Part shown: positions 1-8,665 of the stretch, piece after piece
Position numbering within the stretch: the stretch's first letter is position 1
Layout of the letters: the number at the start of each line of letters is the position of its first letter
Assembly: GCF_031583575.1 (NCBI RefSeq)
Contig: NZ_CP134146.1
Coordinates: forward strand, 2,294,001-2,358,000
From: Thalassotalea nanhaiensis
GTDB taxonomy: Bacteria; Pseudomonadota; Gammaproteobacteria; Enterobacterales; Alteromonadaceae
Length of the DNA: 64,000 bases
Direction of reading: 5' to 3'
Program-made: the position numbers and the translations under genes
Notes under the pieces: generated by a model
Database searches by the model: none
Told to the model about the DNA's origin: nothing
Seen by the model: only the letters and a program-made list of their open reading frames with translations

Positions 1-444
1 CAATACGATCATGTCGGAGACAGGTTAGCAAAAGGTAACGCGTTAGCGCACGCCCGACGCTATGTAAAGGCACGTACAGTGTATCAAGCAATCCTGAATG
101 ATTACCCAGAAAATACCGCCGCATTGACAAACTTAACGATTGTTCAAGCGATTATCGAAGAAGTCAATCGAATGTCTGAAAGCCAAAAAGCTGAAGAAGG
201 AGATAGTCCAAAAGAGCTCGGTGATGAACCTCAAACCGGTGAAGGTGCAGACAAAAAAGAAATGCAAACTCAAGAAATAGAACAACTTTCCGCAGAGCAA
301 TTGTTACTTGATGCCAATCTAAATGATATGTGGCTACGTCAAGTACAAAAAAATCCAGCCCAATTTCTTGGGCAAAAATTTCATATGCAATTGCAAAGAC
401 AGGATAGCGAATTAAACGCTAAAGGGGCTGAAAATGATCAATAA
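1..444 (+). CDS. VWA/TPR protein of a Bat operon (BatB/BatC-like), C-terminal part
   Basis: The reading frame is open from base 1, so this is the C-terminal end of a longer gene whose start lies outside the window. Visible are a helical TPR-like stretch (about residues 10-50, with NDYPENTAALTNL), an acidic, Glu/Gln-rich linker, and a terminal block reading MWLRQVQKNPAQFLGQKF. That ending is typical of the proteobacterial 'von Willebrand factor A plus TPR' proteins encoded in Bat (Bacteroides aerotolerance-like) operons. The next gene overlaps it by 11 bases and looks like BatD, which supports the call. A GTG codon at 79 could be read as a start but lies inside the TPR repeat and is not the real start. 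The VWA domain itself is not seen, so the identity rests on the tail and the neighbour. Confidence 0.75.
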   Translation, partial: QYDHVGDRLAKGNALAHARRYVKARTVYQAILNDYPENTAALTNLTIVQAIIEEVNRMSESQKAEEGDSPKELGDEPQTGEGADKKEMQTQEIEQLSAEQLLLDANLNDMWLRQVQKNPAQFLGQKFHMQLQRQDSELNAKGAENDQ

Positions 445-1822
445 AAGCACCTTTGCAATTACGGTTAATTGTTTGTTGATGGTAAAGAATGCAATACGTT
501 CAAATACAACATTAATTGTTTTATTCGCTTTTTTGTTCAGTCATGCAAATTCAGTTTACGCAAATGATTTACAACAATTAGTAAACAGCGAGCAATTAAC
601 AATTTCAGCAAATATCAAAAATGCAGACAACATTATTGCAAAACAACCAGTAGTAATAGAAATACACATTGCCACCAACCGATGGTTTGCAGGTGGGATA
701 TCAGTTGTACCTTTTGCAGTAGAAGAAGTAGTTATGCTTGCCAACAATGAAGTTGTTATTAATGGCAGCAAACGGATAAACGGTGAAACTTGGGCCACCC
801 AGCTTAGGGAAATAACCTTGTACCCAATGAAAGCTGGTACGTATACATTACCGAATATCGAGGTAAACATCTCAGTAAACCAAGCATCAGCGCCAAATGC
901 CTCAGGAAAATTATATACTGATAAATTAAGCTTTACCGCCCATATGCCACCTGAAATGGAGCCATATGACGATTACGTGGTCACTTCAAATTTAAGCATT
1001 AACATTGAAGAAGGAACAGAATCACAGCAAAAAATCGAAATAGGTAATGCAATTACACGAACGATTACATTGTCTGCGGAAAATGTACCTGCAATGATGT
1101 TACCACAACTGACTAAACCAGAATTAAACGGCGTAAGCATTTACCAAAAGCCAGCAACTTTAACCGATCGAAGCAATCGAGGGGTTCTTATAGGCAAGCG
1201 CACAGAATCATTTACCTACTATTTTGAGCAGGTTGGCGATTATACCATTGCCGAGCAACAGTTTTATTGGTGGAACACTGTCGAGCAGCAGTTAGAAACA
1301 GTTGTAGTGCCTGAAGTAACATGGTCTGTTGTTGGCGATAGCTCGTTCAGACTTTCTCAATACTTAGACTTTTCTGGAAAGCTGTTTAGTTTGAAAACCT
1401 TAATGATGACGTTTATAACGTTACTCATTTTGACCTTGTTGGTAACAACTGTTGTCGCCACTATCCGCAATAAAGCTGCATTAGTACATTTCTACAAAAA
1501 GGTTAGCCGTCAACAGTACCGAAAACAGAAAAAGCAATTTTTAATGGCGCTTAGCAATAAGGATTATCAACAAGCATGTGCCATGCTTTACCAAATTATT
1601 GATGCAGAAGTAGATGATATTGAAACCTTAAAGCAGCACTTTGGCTATAGTAAGGAAAAACGAACTTTGATTGCTCAATTATTACAAACAGCCTATAAAA
1701 CTGGTGTAAATAACAAGACGGACTTTACAGTATTGCAAGGTAACCAATTACTTAAAAACAATCCGAACAACAATAAAACTAAAGATTTGAATTATAAAGA
1801 TTTCATTAAATTGAATAAATAA
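434..1822 (+). CDS. BatD-like membrane-anchored protein
   Basis: A 462-residue protein with an N-terminal signal sequence ending near VYA-ND, a long beta-rich periplasmic region (about 45-310), one transmembrane segment (about 315-340, FSLKTLMMTFITLLILTLL) and a basic, helical cytoplasmic tail. This architecture, and the position directly after a VWA/TPR protein, matches BatD ('oxygen tolerance') proteins of Bat operons; their exact function is unsettled, with proposed roles in envelope stress or AAA-ATPase-linked complexes. The start at 434 has a good ribosome site (AAAGGGG about 8 bases upstream) and overlaps the previous gene by 11 bases, implying translational coupling. An in-frame ATG at 479 would give a more compact signal peptide and is the alternative start. 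Confidence 0.75.
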   Translation: MINKSTFAITVNCLLMVKNAIRSNTTLIVLFAFLFSHANSVYANDLQQLVNSEQLTISANIKNADNIIAKQPVVIEIHIATNRWFAGGISVVPFAVEEVVMLANNEVVINGSKRINGETWATQLREITLYPMKAGTYTLPNIEVNISVNQASAPNASGKLYTDKLSFTAHMPPEMEPYDDYVVTSNLSINIEEGTESQQKIEIGNAITRTITLSAENVPAMMLPQLTKPELNGVSIYQKPATLTDRSNRGVLIGKRTESFTYYFEQVGDYTIAEQQFYWWNTVEQQLETVVVPEVTWSVVGDSSFRLSQYLDFSGKLFSLKTLMMTFITLLILTLLVTTVVATIRNKAALVHFYKKVSRQQYRKQKKQFLMALSNKDYQQACAMLYQIIDAEVDDIETLKQHFGYSKEKRTLIAQLLQTAYKTGVNNKTDFTVLQGNQLLKNNPNNNKTKDLNYKDFIKLNK

Positions 1823-1840
1823 AACCTGTCTATATTATTT

Positions 1841-2770
1841 TTAATCAAGACGTTTTAGTTCTTTGCAGCTTTCAATAATGACACTTCGTAGCCATTTGTG
1901 TGACTGAAAATGTTCCATTGCCCAATGCCAACTCATATAGGCATCCATATTTTTGGTATAAAATGGCGGTTTGAACCAAATATAGTCTTGGTAGTTTATC
2001 ATTGAAGCCAGCATTCCAAGGGGCATGATACAAAGATAATCCGTCACTCCAACAATCTCAATAATATTTCTGATACTACTATTGGTGTAGCGAACTTCCC
2101 TAACTAATGGTAAATCTTTAATTGCTTTAAGAAGTGGGTAAATGTTATCTGATCTTGGAGTAATAGCGGCATGGAACTCAGCCATATACTGTTCTATCGT
2201 AATTTCTTTAAGGCCCTGCAATCTTGGGTGGTCCTTTCTTGCCATGATGTATAGATCATCGCTAAAGATGGCTTCTTGATGACAACTTGTTTGCTCGCCT
2301 TTCATATAATCGATGTGCAAATCATATACTCTGTCGCGCAGCGACTTTTCAATATCTTCAACAATATCAGAAGTTACTGTAACAGAAATATTTGGTGCAA
2401 TTTGAGCAAGCTTTTTAATGACATTGGTCATGAATAATTTATGCGCAACGCCTAAAATATTAACATGAAAATGTTTATTCGATGTTTTATGATCAAACTT
2501 ATCTTGTTCAGGTAACGTGTGTAGCACATCGTTTAAGATAACTTCTACCCCAGGGTAAATAGCCTCTGCTTTTAAAGTAGGTTCCATCTTCCCCCCTTTT
2601 CGTTCAAAAAGAGGATCATTATAAAGGGAGCGTAGTCTCTTCAACGCTTGTGAAACAGCAGGTTGTGTCATTCCTAGGTTTTCTGCTGTGTGACTTAAAT
2701 TTTTGTCTCGCATTAACGCTGAAAATACCGGCAACAAATTTAGATCAATATTTCTCATATTTCGTGACAA
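1841..2770 (-). CDS. LysR-family transcriptional regulator
   Basis: About 309 residues, the normal size for LysR regulators. The N-terminus carries the winged helix-turn-helix (DLNLLPVFSALMRDKNLSHT, then MTQPAVSQALKRLRSLYNDPLF), followed by a periplasmic-binding-protein-like effector domain. The DLNLLxxF opening resembles the NodD/LeuO-like branch. The track start is TTG at 2770, with AAGGA 7 bases upstream; an ATG four codons later (2758) is the alternative. The gene points away from the barrel/adaptor/RND genes at 3465-8556 across a 694-base gap. Divergent placement suggests, but does not prove, that it controls them. The effector cannot be read from sequence. Confidence 0.92.
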   Translation of the reverse strand: MSRNMRNIDLNLLPVFSALMRDKNLSHTAENLGMTQPAVSQALKRLRSLYNDPLFERKGGKMEPTLKAEAIYPGVEVILNDVLHTLPEQDKFDHKTSNKHFHVNILGVAHKLFMTNVIKKLAQIAPNISVTVTSDIVEDIEKSLRDRVYDLHIDYMKGEQTSCHQEAIFSDDLYIMARKDHPRLQGLKEITIEQYMAEFHAAITPRSDNIYPLLKAIKDLPLVREVRYTNSSIRNIIEIVGVTDYLCIMPLGMLASMINYQDYIWFKPPFYTKNMDAYMSWHWAMEHFQSHKWLRSVIIESCKELKRLD

Positions 2771-3464
2771 AATTTTTCCTTAATTTAAAACTTTAAATAT
2801 TGTTATTATCGAGGAATAGCAAACAAAAACGAAACTTAAAGACTGCCTACTATAAGCAGTAATTATAGCGCTAAAAACACAATTAATTTCTTTTCTGCTC
2901 ATTTTGTATCTAAAATGCAATCAAATGTATCGAAATACTCTATTCTTGTAATGCCCTACTTTATTATTCGGTTTTATGATGACTACATTTCGGTAATTTA
3001 TATAAAGGACAAGACCTTGAACATAATTAGCAAAACATTACACTGCAACCCTATTTGGTACATAGTTATCTTAAGTGCTTATACACTGTTAAAATTTGCC
3101 AGTACAAACTTAATGTAATAAATAAAGCGTTACAAAAGCCATTATTGTAACCTAAATACACGCAGACTCGTTTTTCAAAGAAAAGTTCAAGTTGTTATAT
3201 CGCCAGTCTAAAAAACAAACGACAAACAAAAAGCATTAACCCCCCATTTACCACCCTCTAGCCAACACGTTACAAAACATAAACCTTACAGCAACATAAA
3301 ACACAAAATTTATTCCACGTATCTAAAGTTAAACTGTTGTTATCTATGAACTATTAGTTTGAGTAATAGGCCTATACATTTAATTTGGTTCTAACTATTT
3401 TTTAAAAGACTAAAATGCGCACCTAAAGATACACTTTATTGCTTAAGTTACTTGGAAAATTATC
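2771..3464. other. Long divergent intergenic region
   Basis: These 694 bases separate the LysR gene from the barrel/adaptor/RND genes. They are very AT-rich. A 67-codon open frame at 2915-3118 has no recognisable domain or ribosome site and is treated as chance. A weak promoter-like TAAAAT at 3411-3416 lies about 50 bases before the barrel gene. LysR sites (T-N11-A) are expected here on family grounds, but I could not pick one out with confidence. Confidence 0.5.
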
Positions 3465-4226
3465 ATGAAATTTATTAAATCTACGTTAGGCCTTTTAGTA
3501 CTAACAATCATGCCATCTGCAGCACACGCTGATGATTGGAGCTTTCAACTTGAGCCTTACTTAATGGCTACAACCATAGAAGGTGATGCAAGTTTAGGAA
3601 GAGCTCCAAAAACAGATTTAGATGTTAATTTTGACACCATTTTAGAAAATCTTGAAAGTGGTGGAATGTTACATTTTGAAGCTCATCATACGAATGGATG
3701 GGGCATGGTGTTTGATTATGGTTATATGGACCTAGGTGCCACCACTAAAAGTGACAATGGAACCAGAGTGAATGCAGAAGTTCGTCAAGGTGTTTTAGAA
3801 GGATTAGCCGTTTATCGTACCGAAATTGCAAATGGTCACATTGACTATATTGCCGGTGCAAGATGGTGGGATAACGATTTAGAGCTAAACGTAAACAACT
3901 CATCATTAGATGGAAGTTTTGATCGTCAAGTAAAGTCTGATTGGATAGACGCTGTAGTTGGCATACGAGTTCATCAAAAACTTTCTGATAATTGGACGTT
4001 TCAAGCACACGCAGATGTTGGCGGGTTTAGTATAGGTTCTAGCTCTGAGTTTACTTCAACTTTAAAAGCAGGTGTTTTATATAACATCAATGAGTTAATG
4101 ACTCTGGATTTAAATTATAAAGCCACCTGGGTTAATTTTGACGAAGGTAACAAAGGCCAACCCGGTTACTTTCAATATGACACCGTAACTCACGGTCCAG
4201 CTGTAGGACTTATATTTAAGTTCTAA
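3465..4226 (+). CDS. Outer-membrane beta-barrel protein, paralogue A
   Basis: A 253-residue protein with a clear Sec signal peptide (cleavage after AHA, about residue 22), alternating amphipathic beta strands through the mature part, and a C-terminal aromatic residue (GLIFKF) as in proteins folded by the BAM complex. I do not recognise a named family beyond 'outer-membrane barrel'. It is closely related to the 255-residue product at 14426-15193: both mature proteins begin DDW(S/T)FQLEPY and share IEGDA, VDFDTILENLE or similar, HFEAHH, RQGVLEGL and a YKATW...YDTVTHGP ending. It sits 79 bases before an RND adaptor gene. It is not TolC-like (no long helical hairpins), so it is not obviously the outer-membrane exit duct of that pump. 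Confidence 0.8.
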   Translation: MKFIKSTLGLLVLTIMPSAAHADDWSFQLEPYLMATTIEGDASLGRAPKTDLDVNFDTILENLESGGMLHFEAHHTNGWGMVFDYGYMDLGATTKSDNGTRVNAEVRQGVLEGLAVYRTEIANGHIDYIAGARWWDNDLELNVNNSSLDGSFDRQVKSDWIDAVVGIRVHQKLSDNWTFQAHADVGGFSIGSSSEFTSTLKAGVLYNINELMTLDLNYKATWVNFDEGNKGQPGYFQYDTVTHGPAVGLIFKF

Positions 4227-4305
4227 CTTTTTTGTACTGCAAGTGGGCAAAAAGGTTGTCCAATGCAAATTTAAAAATTATTTATTAATTTTATTGGATA
4301 TACAT

Positions 4306-5418
4306 ATGAAAACATTAAACAGAAATGCTTATTTCAATACAGCCATTCTATTACCTATCATGTTCCTGGTTGGTTGTTCAAAACCTGAAATTGAACAAGT
4401 AAAAGATTTGGTTCGTCCAGCAACACTTTATACCGTTAATGATCATACAAGTAGTTTTGAACAGAACTTTCCCGCTCTAATTAAAGCATCGAATGAAACA
4501 GAATTAGCGTTTCGTGTAGGTGGTGAATTAATTGAAGTAAATGTTGTAGCAGGTTCATTAGTAAAGAAAGGTGATGTTATTGCTAAAATGGACCCAACTG
4601 ATTTTAAAGTTAACGTTGCAACAGCGAAAGCACAATATAATTTAGCCGAAAAAACATTCCAGCGTTTTAAACGTATGTTGTCGTTAGAGTTGACCTCTCA
4701 AGCTCAATTTGATGAAGCAGAAGCTCAAATGATTTTAGCTAAAGTTAATTTAGAAAATGCTGAAAACAACCTAACATATACAGTTCTAAGAGCCCCTTAT
4801 GATGGCAAGATTTCAAGTAAAGACGTGCAAAATCATGAAGCAGTAAAAGCAAATAATACTGCCTTTGTATTACATGATGAAGACGGTATCGATGTTAGTT
4901 TCCAACTACCTGAAGCGATTCTTAGCCGAGTATCCCAAGGCTCTAAATCATATAAGCCTGCAGTAATATTCACCTCATCAGAAATACTTAAAGATAAAGA
5001 GTTTAGAGCTACTTTTAAAGAAATTGATAATCAACCAGACCCACGTTCACGCTCTTACACAGTTGTTTTACACATGGATAAACCTGAAGGCGTTTACTTA
5101 GCTCCAGGTATGACTGCAAATGTAAAAATTGAATTAGACCATGTTATTTCTAACATTGACACATATTCTCTAGTGCCTATTGAGGCTGTATTTTCGCCTG
5201 CAGAAACTAATCCTGAAGATAAACAGTTCGCTGTTTGGAAAGTGAATCAAGAAACAATGCGAGTTAGCAAGCAATTAATAACCGTTAATGGTTTAAGCAG
5301 TAAAGGAATGCAAGTTACAACAGGTTTAAAACCGGGTGATGTGATTGTTGCTGCCGGTGTAAATTCTATAGTCGATGACACTAAAGTTAGAGAGTGGATT
5401 AAAGAGCGAGGTATTTAA
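4306..5418 (+). CDS. RND efflux periplasmic adaptor (membrane fusion lipoprotein)
   Basis: A HlyD/AcrA-type adaptor: lipoyl/barrel-sandwich halves (ELAFRVGGELIEVNVVAGSLVKKGDVIAKM... and LRAPYDGKISSKDV) flank a helical hairpin (about residues 90-145), followed by beta-barrel and membrane-proximal domains. The ATG at 4306 is chosen over an upstream in-frame ATG at 4243 because it gives a proper lipoprotein signal: MKTLN, a hydrophobic core and the lipobox LVGC with Cys24. The upstream extension (with Asp and His after its hydrophobic run) would bury that signal. The stop is followed 3 bases later by the RND pump gene, so the two form one operon. It links the inner-membrane pump to an outer-membrane channel; no TolC-type channel is encoded nearby. 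Confidence 0.9.
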   Translation: MKTLNRNAYFNTAILLPIMFLVGCSKPEIEQVKDLVRPATLYTVNDHTSSFEQNFPALIKASNETELAFRVGGELIEVNVVAGSLVKKGDVIAKMDPTDFKVNVATAKAQYNLAEKTFQRFKRMLSLELTSQAQFDEAEAQMILAKVNLENAENNLTYTVLRAPYDGKISSKDVQNHEAVKANNTAFVLHDEDGIDVSFQLPEAILSRVSQGSKSYKPAVIFTSSEILKDKEFRATFKEIDNQPDPRSRSYTVVLHMDKPEGVYLAPGMTANVKIELDHVISNIDTYSLVPIEAVFSPAETNPEDKQFAVWKVNQETMRVSKQLITVNGLSSKGMQVTTGLKPGDVIVAAGVNSIVDDTKVREWIKERGI

Positions 5419-5421
5419 GCC

Positions 5422-8400
5422 ATGACTGCCACTAATTTACAACAAACCCGAACAGGTGGTGGAATAGCCGCTTTCTCAATGAAGAATTCACTAGTGAGCT
5501 GGATGATTACCATCATTCTGTTATTTGGAGGAATACTACATTTCTTTGAATTAGGTCAGTTAGAAGATCCTAACTTTACTATTAAAAATTCAGTAATTGT
5601 TACCTTATACCCTGGTGCTTCTGCCCAGCAAGTAGAAGAGGAAGTAACGCATGTTTTAGAAAGTGCATTACAAAACATGAAACAGGTAGATTATATTGCC
5701 TCATGGTCAAGTAATGGCTTTTCTCAAATTGATTTTAGAATTCCTAAAACTGTCACACCTGAAAACGTACAACAAGTGTGGGATGACATGCGCAGAAAGA
5801 TTTCTGACGTTCAACATCTCTTACCTAAAGGTGCTTCAACCCCAATGATCAATGATGATTTTGGTGATGTTTACGGTATGATGCTGCAAATTAAAGGTGA
5901 TGGTCATAACTTAGGTAAAATTAAAGAGTATGCAGATTATTTAAAACGTGAAATTCTTATTGTCGACGGTGTTGGTAAAGTTGCGATAAGTGGTGAAGCT
6001 CAAGAGCAAATATTTATCGAAATTGACCGTGCTAAAGTTGCAAATCAAGGCATAACAGTCGATGCAATATCATTAGCGCTTGCTAACCAGAATGTAGTCT
6101 CTAATGCCGGTGATATCCATATTGGCGAAGAGATGGTACGTTTTAGCCCAACAGGTGAATATCAAACTATTGAAGACTTAAAAAATACAGTATTAAGCCC
6201 GTTAGGGTCTTCAAATTTAGTTTACTTATCAGATGTTGCTAATGTTTATAAAGGCTTTAAAGATAAGCCAACAAAAGTAATATCTTTAAATGGACAAGAA
6301 GCGATAAGTTTTGGTATTTCATTTGCTCCTGGAGTAAATGTGGTTACCGTTGGTAAACGTGTTCAAGAAAGGTTAACCGAACTCGAAGAAATGCGCCCTA
6401 TTGGTATCGACTATGAATTTGTTTACAACCAACCAGCGCAAGTAGATAAATCAGTAAAAGGCTTTTTAGGAAACTTACTGGAAGCCTGTGTCATTATTTT
6501 CTTTGTGTTGTTATTCACAATGGGCCGAAAAGCTGGCTTATTAATCAGCTTTATTTTAGTTGTAACAATTTCTGGTACTTTTATTTTAATGGAAATGAAA
6601 GGTATTCAGTTACAACGGATTTCATTAGGAGCATTAATTATTGCTCTGGGCATGTTGATTGATAATGCCATCGTTATTGTCGAAGGCCTTATTATAGGAA
6701 TGGAAAAAGGCAACTCTAAATGGGATTCGATGATTGCTATTGTAAAACAAACTCAATATCCATTATTAATTGCCACTGTTATAGCAGTACTTGCCTTTGC
6801 TCCTATTGGTCTATCTCCAGATTCAACCGGTGAGATTGTAGGCTCGTTATTCTGGGTATTGAACTTTTCATTATTCTTAAGCTGGGTAACGGCAGTAACA
6901 ATAACGCCATTCTTTTGTGATTTGTTGTACAAAGATGGCGAATTTGATGGCCATGATGAGCAAGAGCACGACCCGTACGGAGGCATAGTTTTCAGATCAT
7001 TTAAATCAATGCTGAATGTTTGTATGCGTTTTCCGTGGATATTTACGATTGTTATGATCCTTGCCTTAGTCGTTTCTGCTAAAAGTTTTAAACTTGTTAA
7101 ACCAGAATTCTTCCCAGCATCTACGGTAAAACAATTTCAAATCGATGTATGGGACGGGTATGGTACTGACATTCGCACTATGGAAGATAAAGTTAAAGCG
7201 ATTGAAAACTACCTACTAGAGATGGAAAAAGTTACACAAGCCACTTCTGCTGTAGGCGGAGGGCACGTACGTTTTATGTTAGCTTATGCCCCAGAAAAGC
7301 ATTTTGATAACTATGCAAACATTCTAGTTATGGTTGAAACGCCAGACGATGTAGTACCAACAATTGCTACAATTAAAAAGGAAGCTGTTGAAAGATTCCC
7401 GGAATTAACTCTTAACTTGAAACGTTTCTCAGTTGGACCGCAACCTAAAGGTGCCGTCGAAGTACGTATTACCGGTGCCGACCCACTTGTGTTACGTCAA
7501 CTTTCTGAAAAAGCTAAAACTATTATGCGTGCTACGCCTGGTACTGAAGCTGTAAGAGACGATTGGATGGCTCGATCTAAAGTTATACGTCCTCTTTACA
7601 ATGAAATAAATGGTCGACGTTTAGGTATTAGTAAAAAGCAACTTGATGAAGCTATTCGTCAAAACTTCTCTGGTACAACAATAGGACTTTATAAAGAAGG
7701 TACTAAGATGATGCCAGTGGTAAGTAGACCACCTGAAAGTGAGCGATTATCACTTGAAAACCTGGGGCAATTGAATATTTTCAGCCCAGCTAAACAAGAT
7801 TATGTACAAATCTCACAAGTTGTGGATGGCTTTGATATCACATTTGAAGATGCCTATATTTTACGTCGCGACAGAATGCGTACAATTACCGCAATGGCCG
7901 ATTATGATGTGACTAAAAACATTACTGCCGCAACAGTTAGAAATGAAATGGTTGCTGATTTCGAGCAATTTGAAACAGAGTTACCTGTTGGTTATACAAT
8001 GGCTTGGGGCGGAAAGCATGAGAAAAGTACTGATGCCAAAAAGAATGTATTATCTACCATTCCTGCAGGCTATCTGGCTATGTTTCTATTAACTGTTTTA
8101 CTATTTAACTCGCTTAAAAAAGGTTTGGTAATATGGTTTGTTGTACCGTTATCAATCATAGGTGTTGTTGGTGGTTTGCTATTATTTGATATGCCATTTA
8201 CGTTTATGGCCCTACTTGGTGCGTTAAGTTTGACCGGTATGATGTGTCGTAATGGTATAGTATTGATAGATCAAATTAGTATTTATCAAGGCAAAGGAGC
8301 CGAAGATTACAAAGCTATTTTTGATGGCGCGGTATCAAGGGTTCGTCCAGTTTCATTAACTGCTATAGCTGCAATATTAGGAATGATCCCACTATTACAA

Positions 8401-8556
8401 GATGCCTTCTTTAAAGCAATGGCGGCATCTATGATGGTTGGTTTAGCGGTTGCTACCTTCTTAATATTATTTGCAGTACCAGTATTTTATATGCTGATGT
8501 ATAGAATAAAATACCGCCCACTAGCCGATATTGAAGCGGAAGGTTCATTAGAATAA
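5422..8556 (+). CDS. RND-family efflux pump, inner-membrane permease
   Basis: At 1044 residues this is a full-length AcrB/MexB-type permease: two repeats of six membrane segments, each with a large periplasmic loop. The proton-relay region of TM4 reads LIDNAIVIVEG with Asp414 followed by Asn415, where AcrB has Asp407-Asp408; the TM10 partner Lys940 of AcrB appears to be replaced by Arg in CRNGIVLID. It is therefore a pump of the wider hydrophobe/heavy-metal/NolG-like group rather than a close AcrB. Substrate unknown. It is the last gene of the adaptor/pump operon and is followed by a hairpin terminator. Confidence 0.92.
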   Translation: MTATNLQQTRTGGGIAAFSMKNSLVSWMITIILLFGGILHFFELGQLEDPNFTIKNSVIVTLYPGASAQQVEEEVTHVLESALQNMKQVDYIASWSSNGFSQIDFRIPKTVTPENVQQVWDDMRRKISDVQHLLPKGASTPMINDDFGDVYGMMLQIKGDGHNLGKIKEYADYLKREILIVDGVGKVAISGEAQEQIFIEIDRAKVANQGITVDAISLALANQNVVSNAGDIHIGEEMVRFSPTGEYQTIEDLKNTVLSPLGSSNLVYLSDVANVYKGFKDKPTKVISLNGQEAISFGISFAPGVNVVTVGKRVQERLTELEEMRPIGIDYEFVYNQPAQVDKSVKGFLGNLLEACVIIFFVLLFTMGRKAGLLISFILVVTISGTFILMEMKGIQLQRISLGALIIALGMLIDNAIVIVEGLIIGMEKGNSKWDSMIAIVKQTQYPLLIATVIAVLAFAPIGLSPDSTGEIVGSLFWVLNFSLFLSWVTAVTITPFFCDLLYKDGEFDGHDEQEHDPYGGIVFRSFKSMLNVCMRFPWIFTIVMILALVVSAKSFKLVKPEFFPASTVKQFQIDVWDGYGTDIRTMEDKVKAIENYLLEMEKVTQATSAVGGGHVRFMLAYAPEKHFDNYANILVMVETPDDVVPTIATIKKEAVERFPELTLNLKRFSVGPQPKGAVEVRITGADPLVLRQLSEKAKTIMRATPGTEAVRDDWMARSKVIRPLYNEINGRRLGISKKQLDEAIRQNFSGTTIGLYKEGTKMMPVVSRPPESERLSLENLGQLNIFSPAKQDYVQISQVVDGFDITFEDAYILRRDRMRTITAMADYDVTKNITAATVRNEMVADFEQFETELPVGYTMAWGGKHEKSTDAKKNVLSTIPAGYLAMFLLTVLLFNSLKKGLVIWFVVPLSIIGVVGGLLLFDMPFTFMALLGALSLTGMMCRNGIVLIDQISIYQGKGAEDYKAIFDGAVSRVRPVSLTAIAAILGMIPLLQDAFFKAMAASMMVGLAVATFLILFAVPVFYMLMYRIKYRPLADIEAEGSLE

Positions 8557-8576
8557 CGTCTAATAATGAATTCATC

Positions 8577-8610
8577 AAAAAAGGGATCTATTAGATCCCT
8601 TTTTTTATTT
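8577..8610 (+). terminator. Rho-independent terminator after the RND operon
   Basis: GGGATC / GATCCC stem extended by A/T pairs, followed by seven T residues, 20-50 bases after the pump stop codon. The A-rich left arm makes it able to work for the minus strand too. Confidence 0.85.
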
Positions 8611-8665
8611 AAACTTCTATATTGTCTACTCTACGTTCTTGTTTGACCAATAAAACAACCAGATA

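Noticed and set aside
2915-3118. 67-codon open frame in the LysR/barrel gap
   Set aside because: No ribosome site, no domain, AT-driven hydrophobic residues; likely chance.
4243-4305. Extended start of the RND adaptor
   Set aside because: The extra 21 residues would mask a good lipoprotein signal that begins at 4306.
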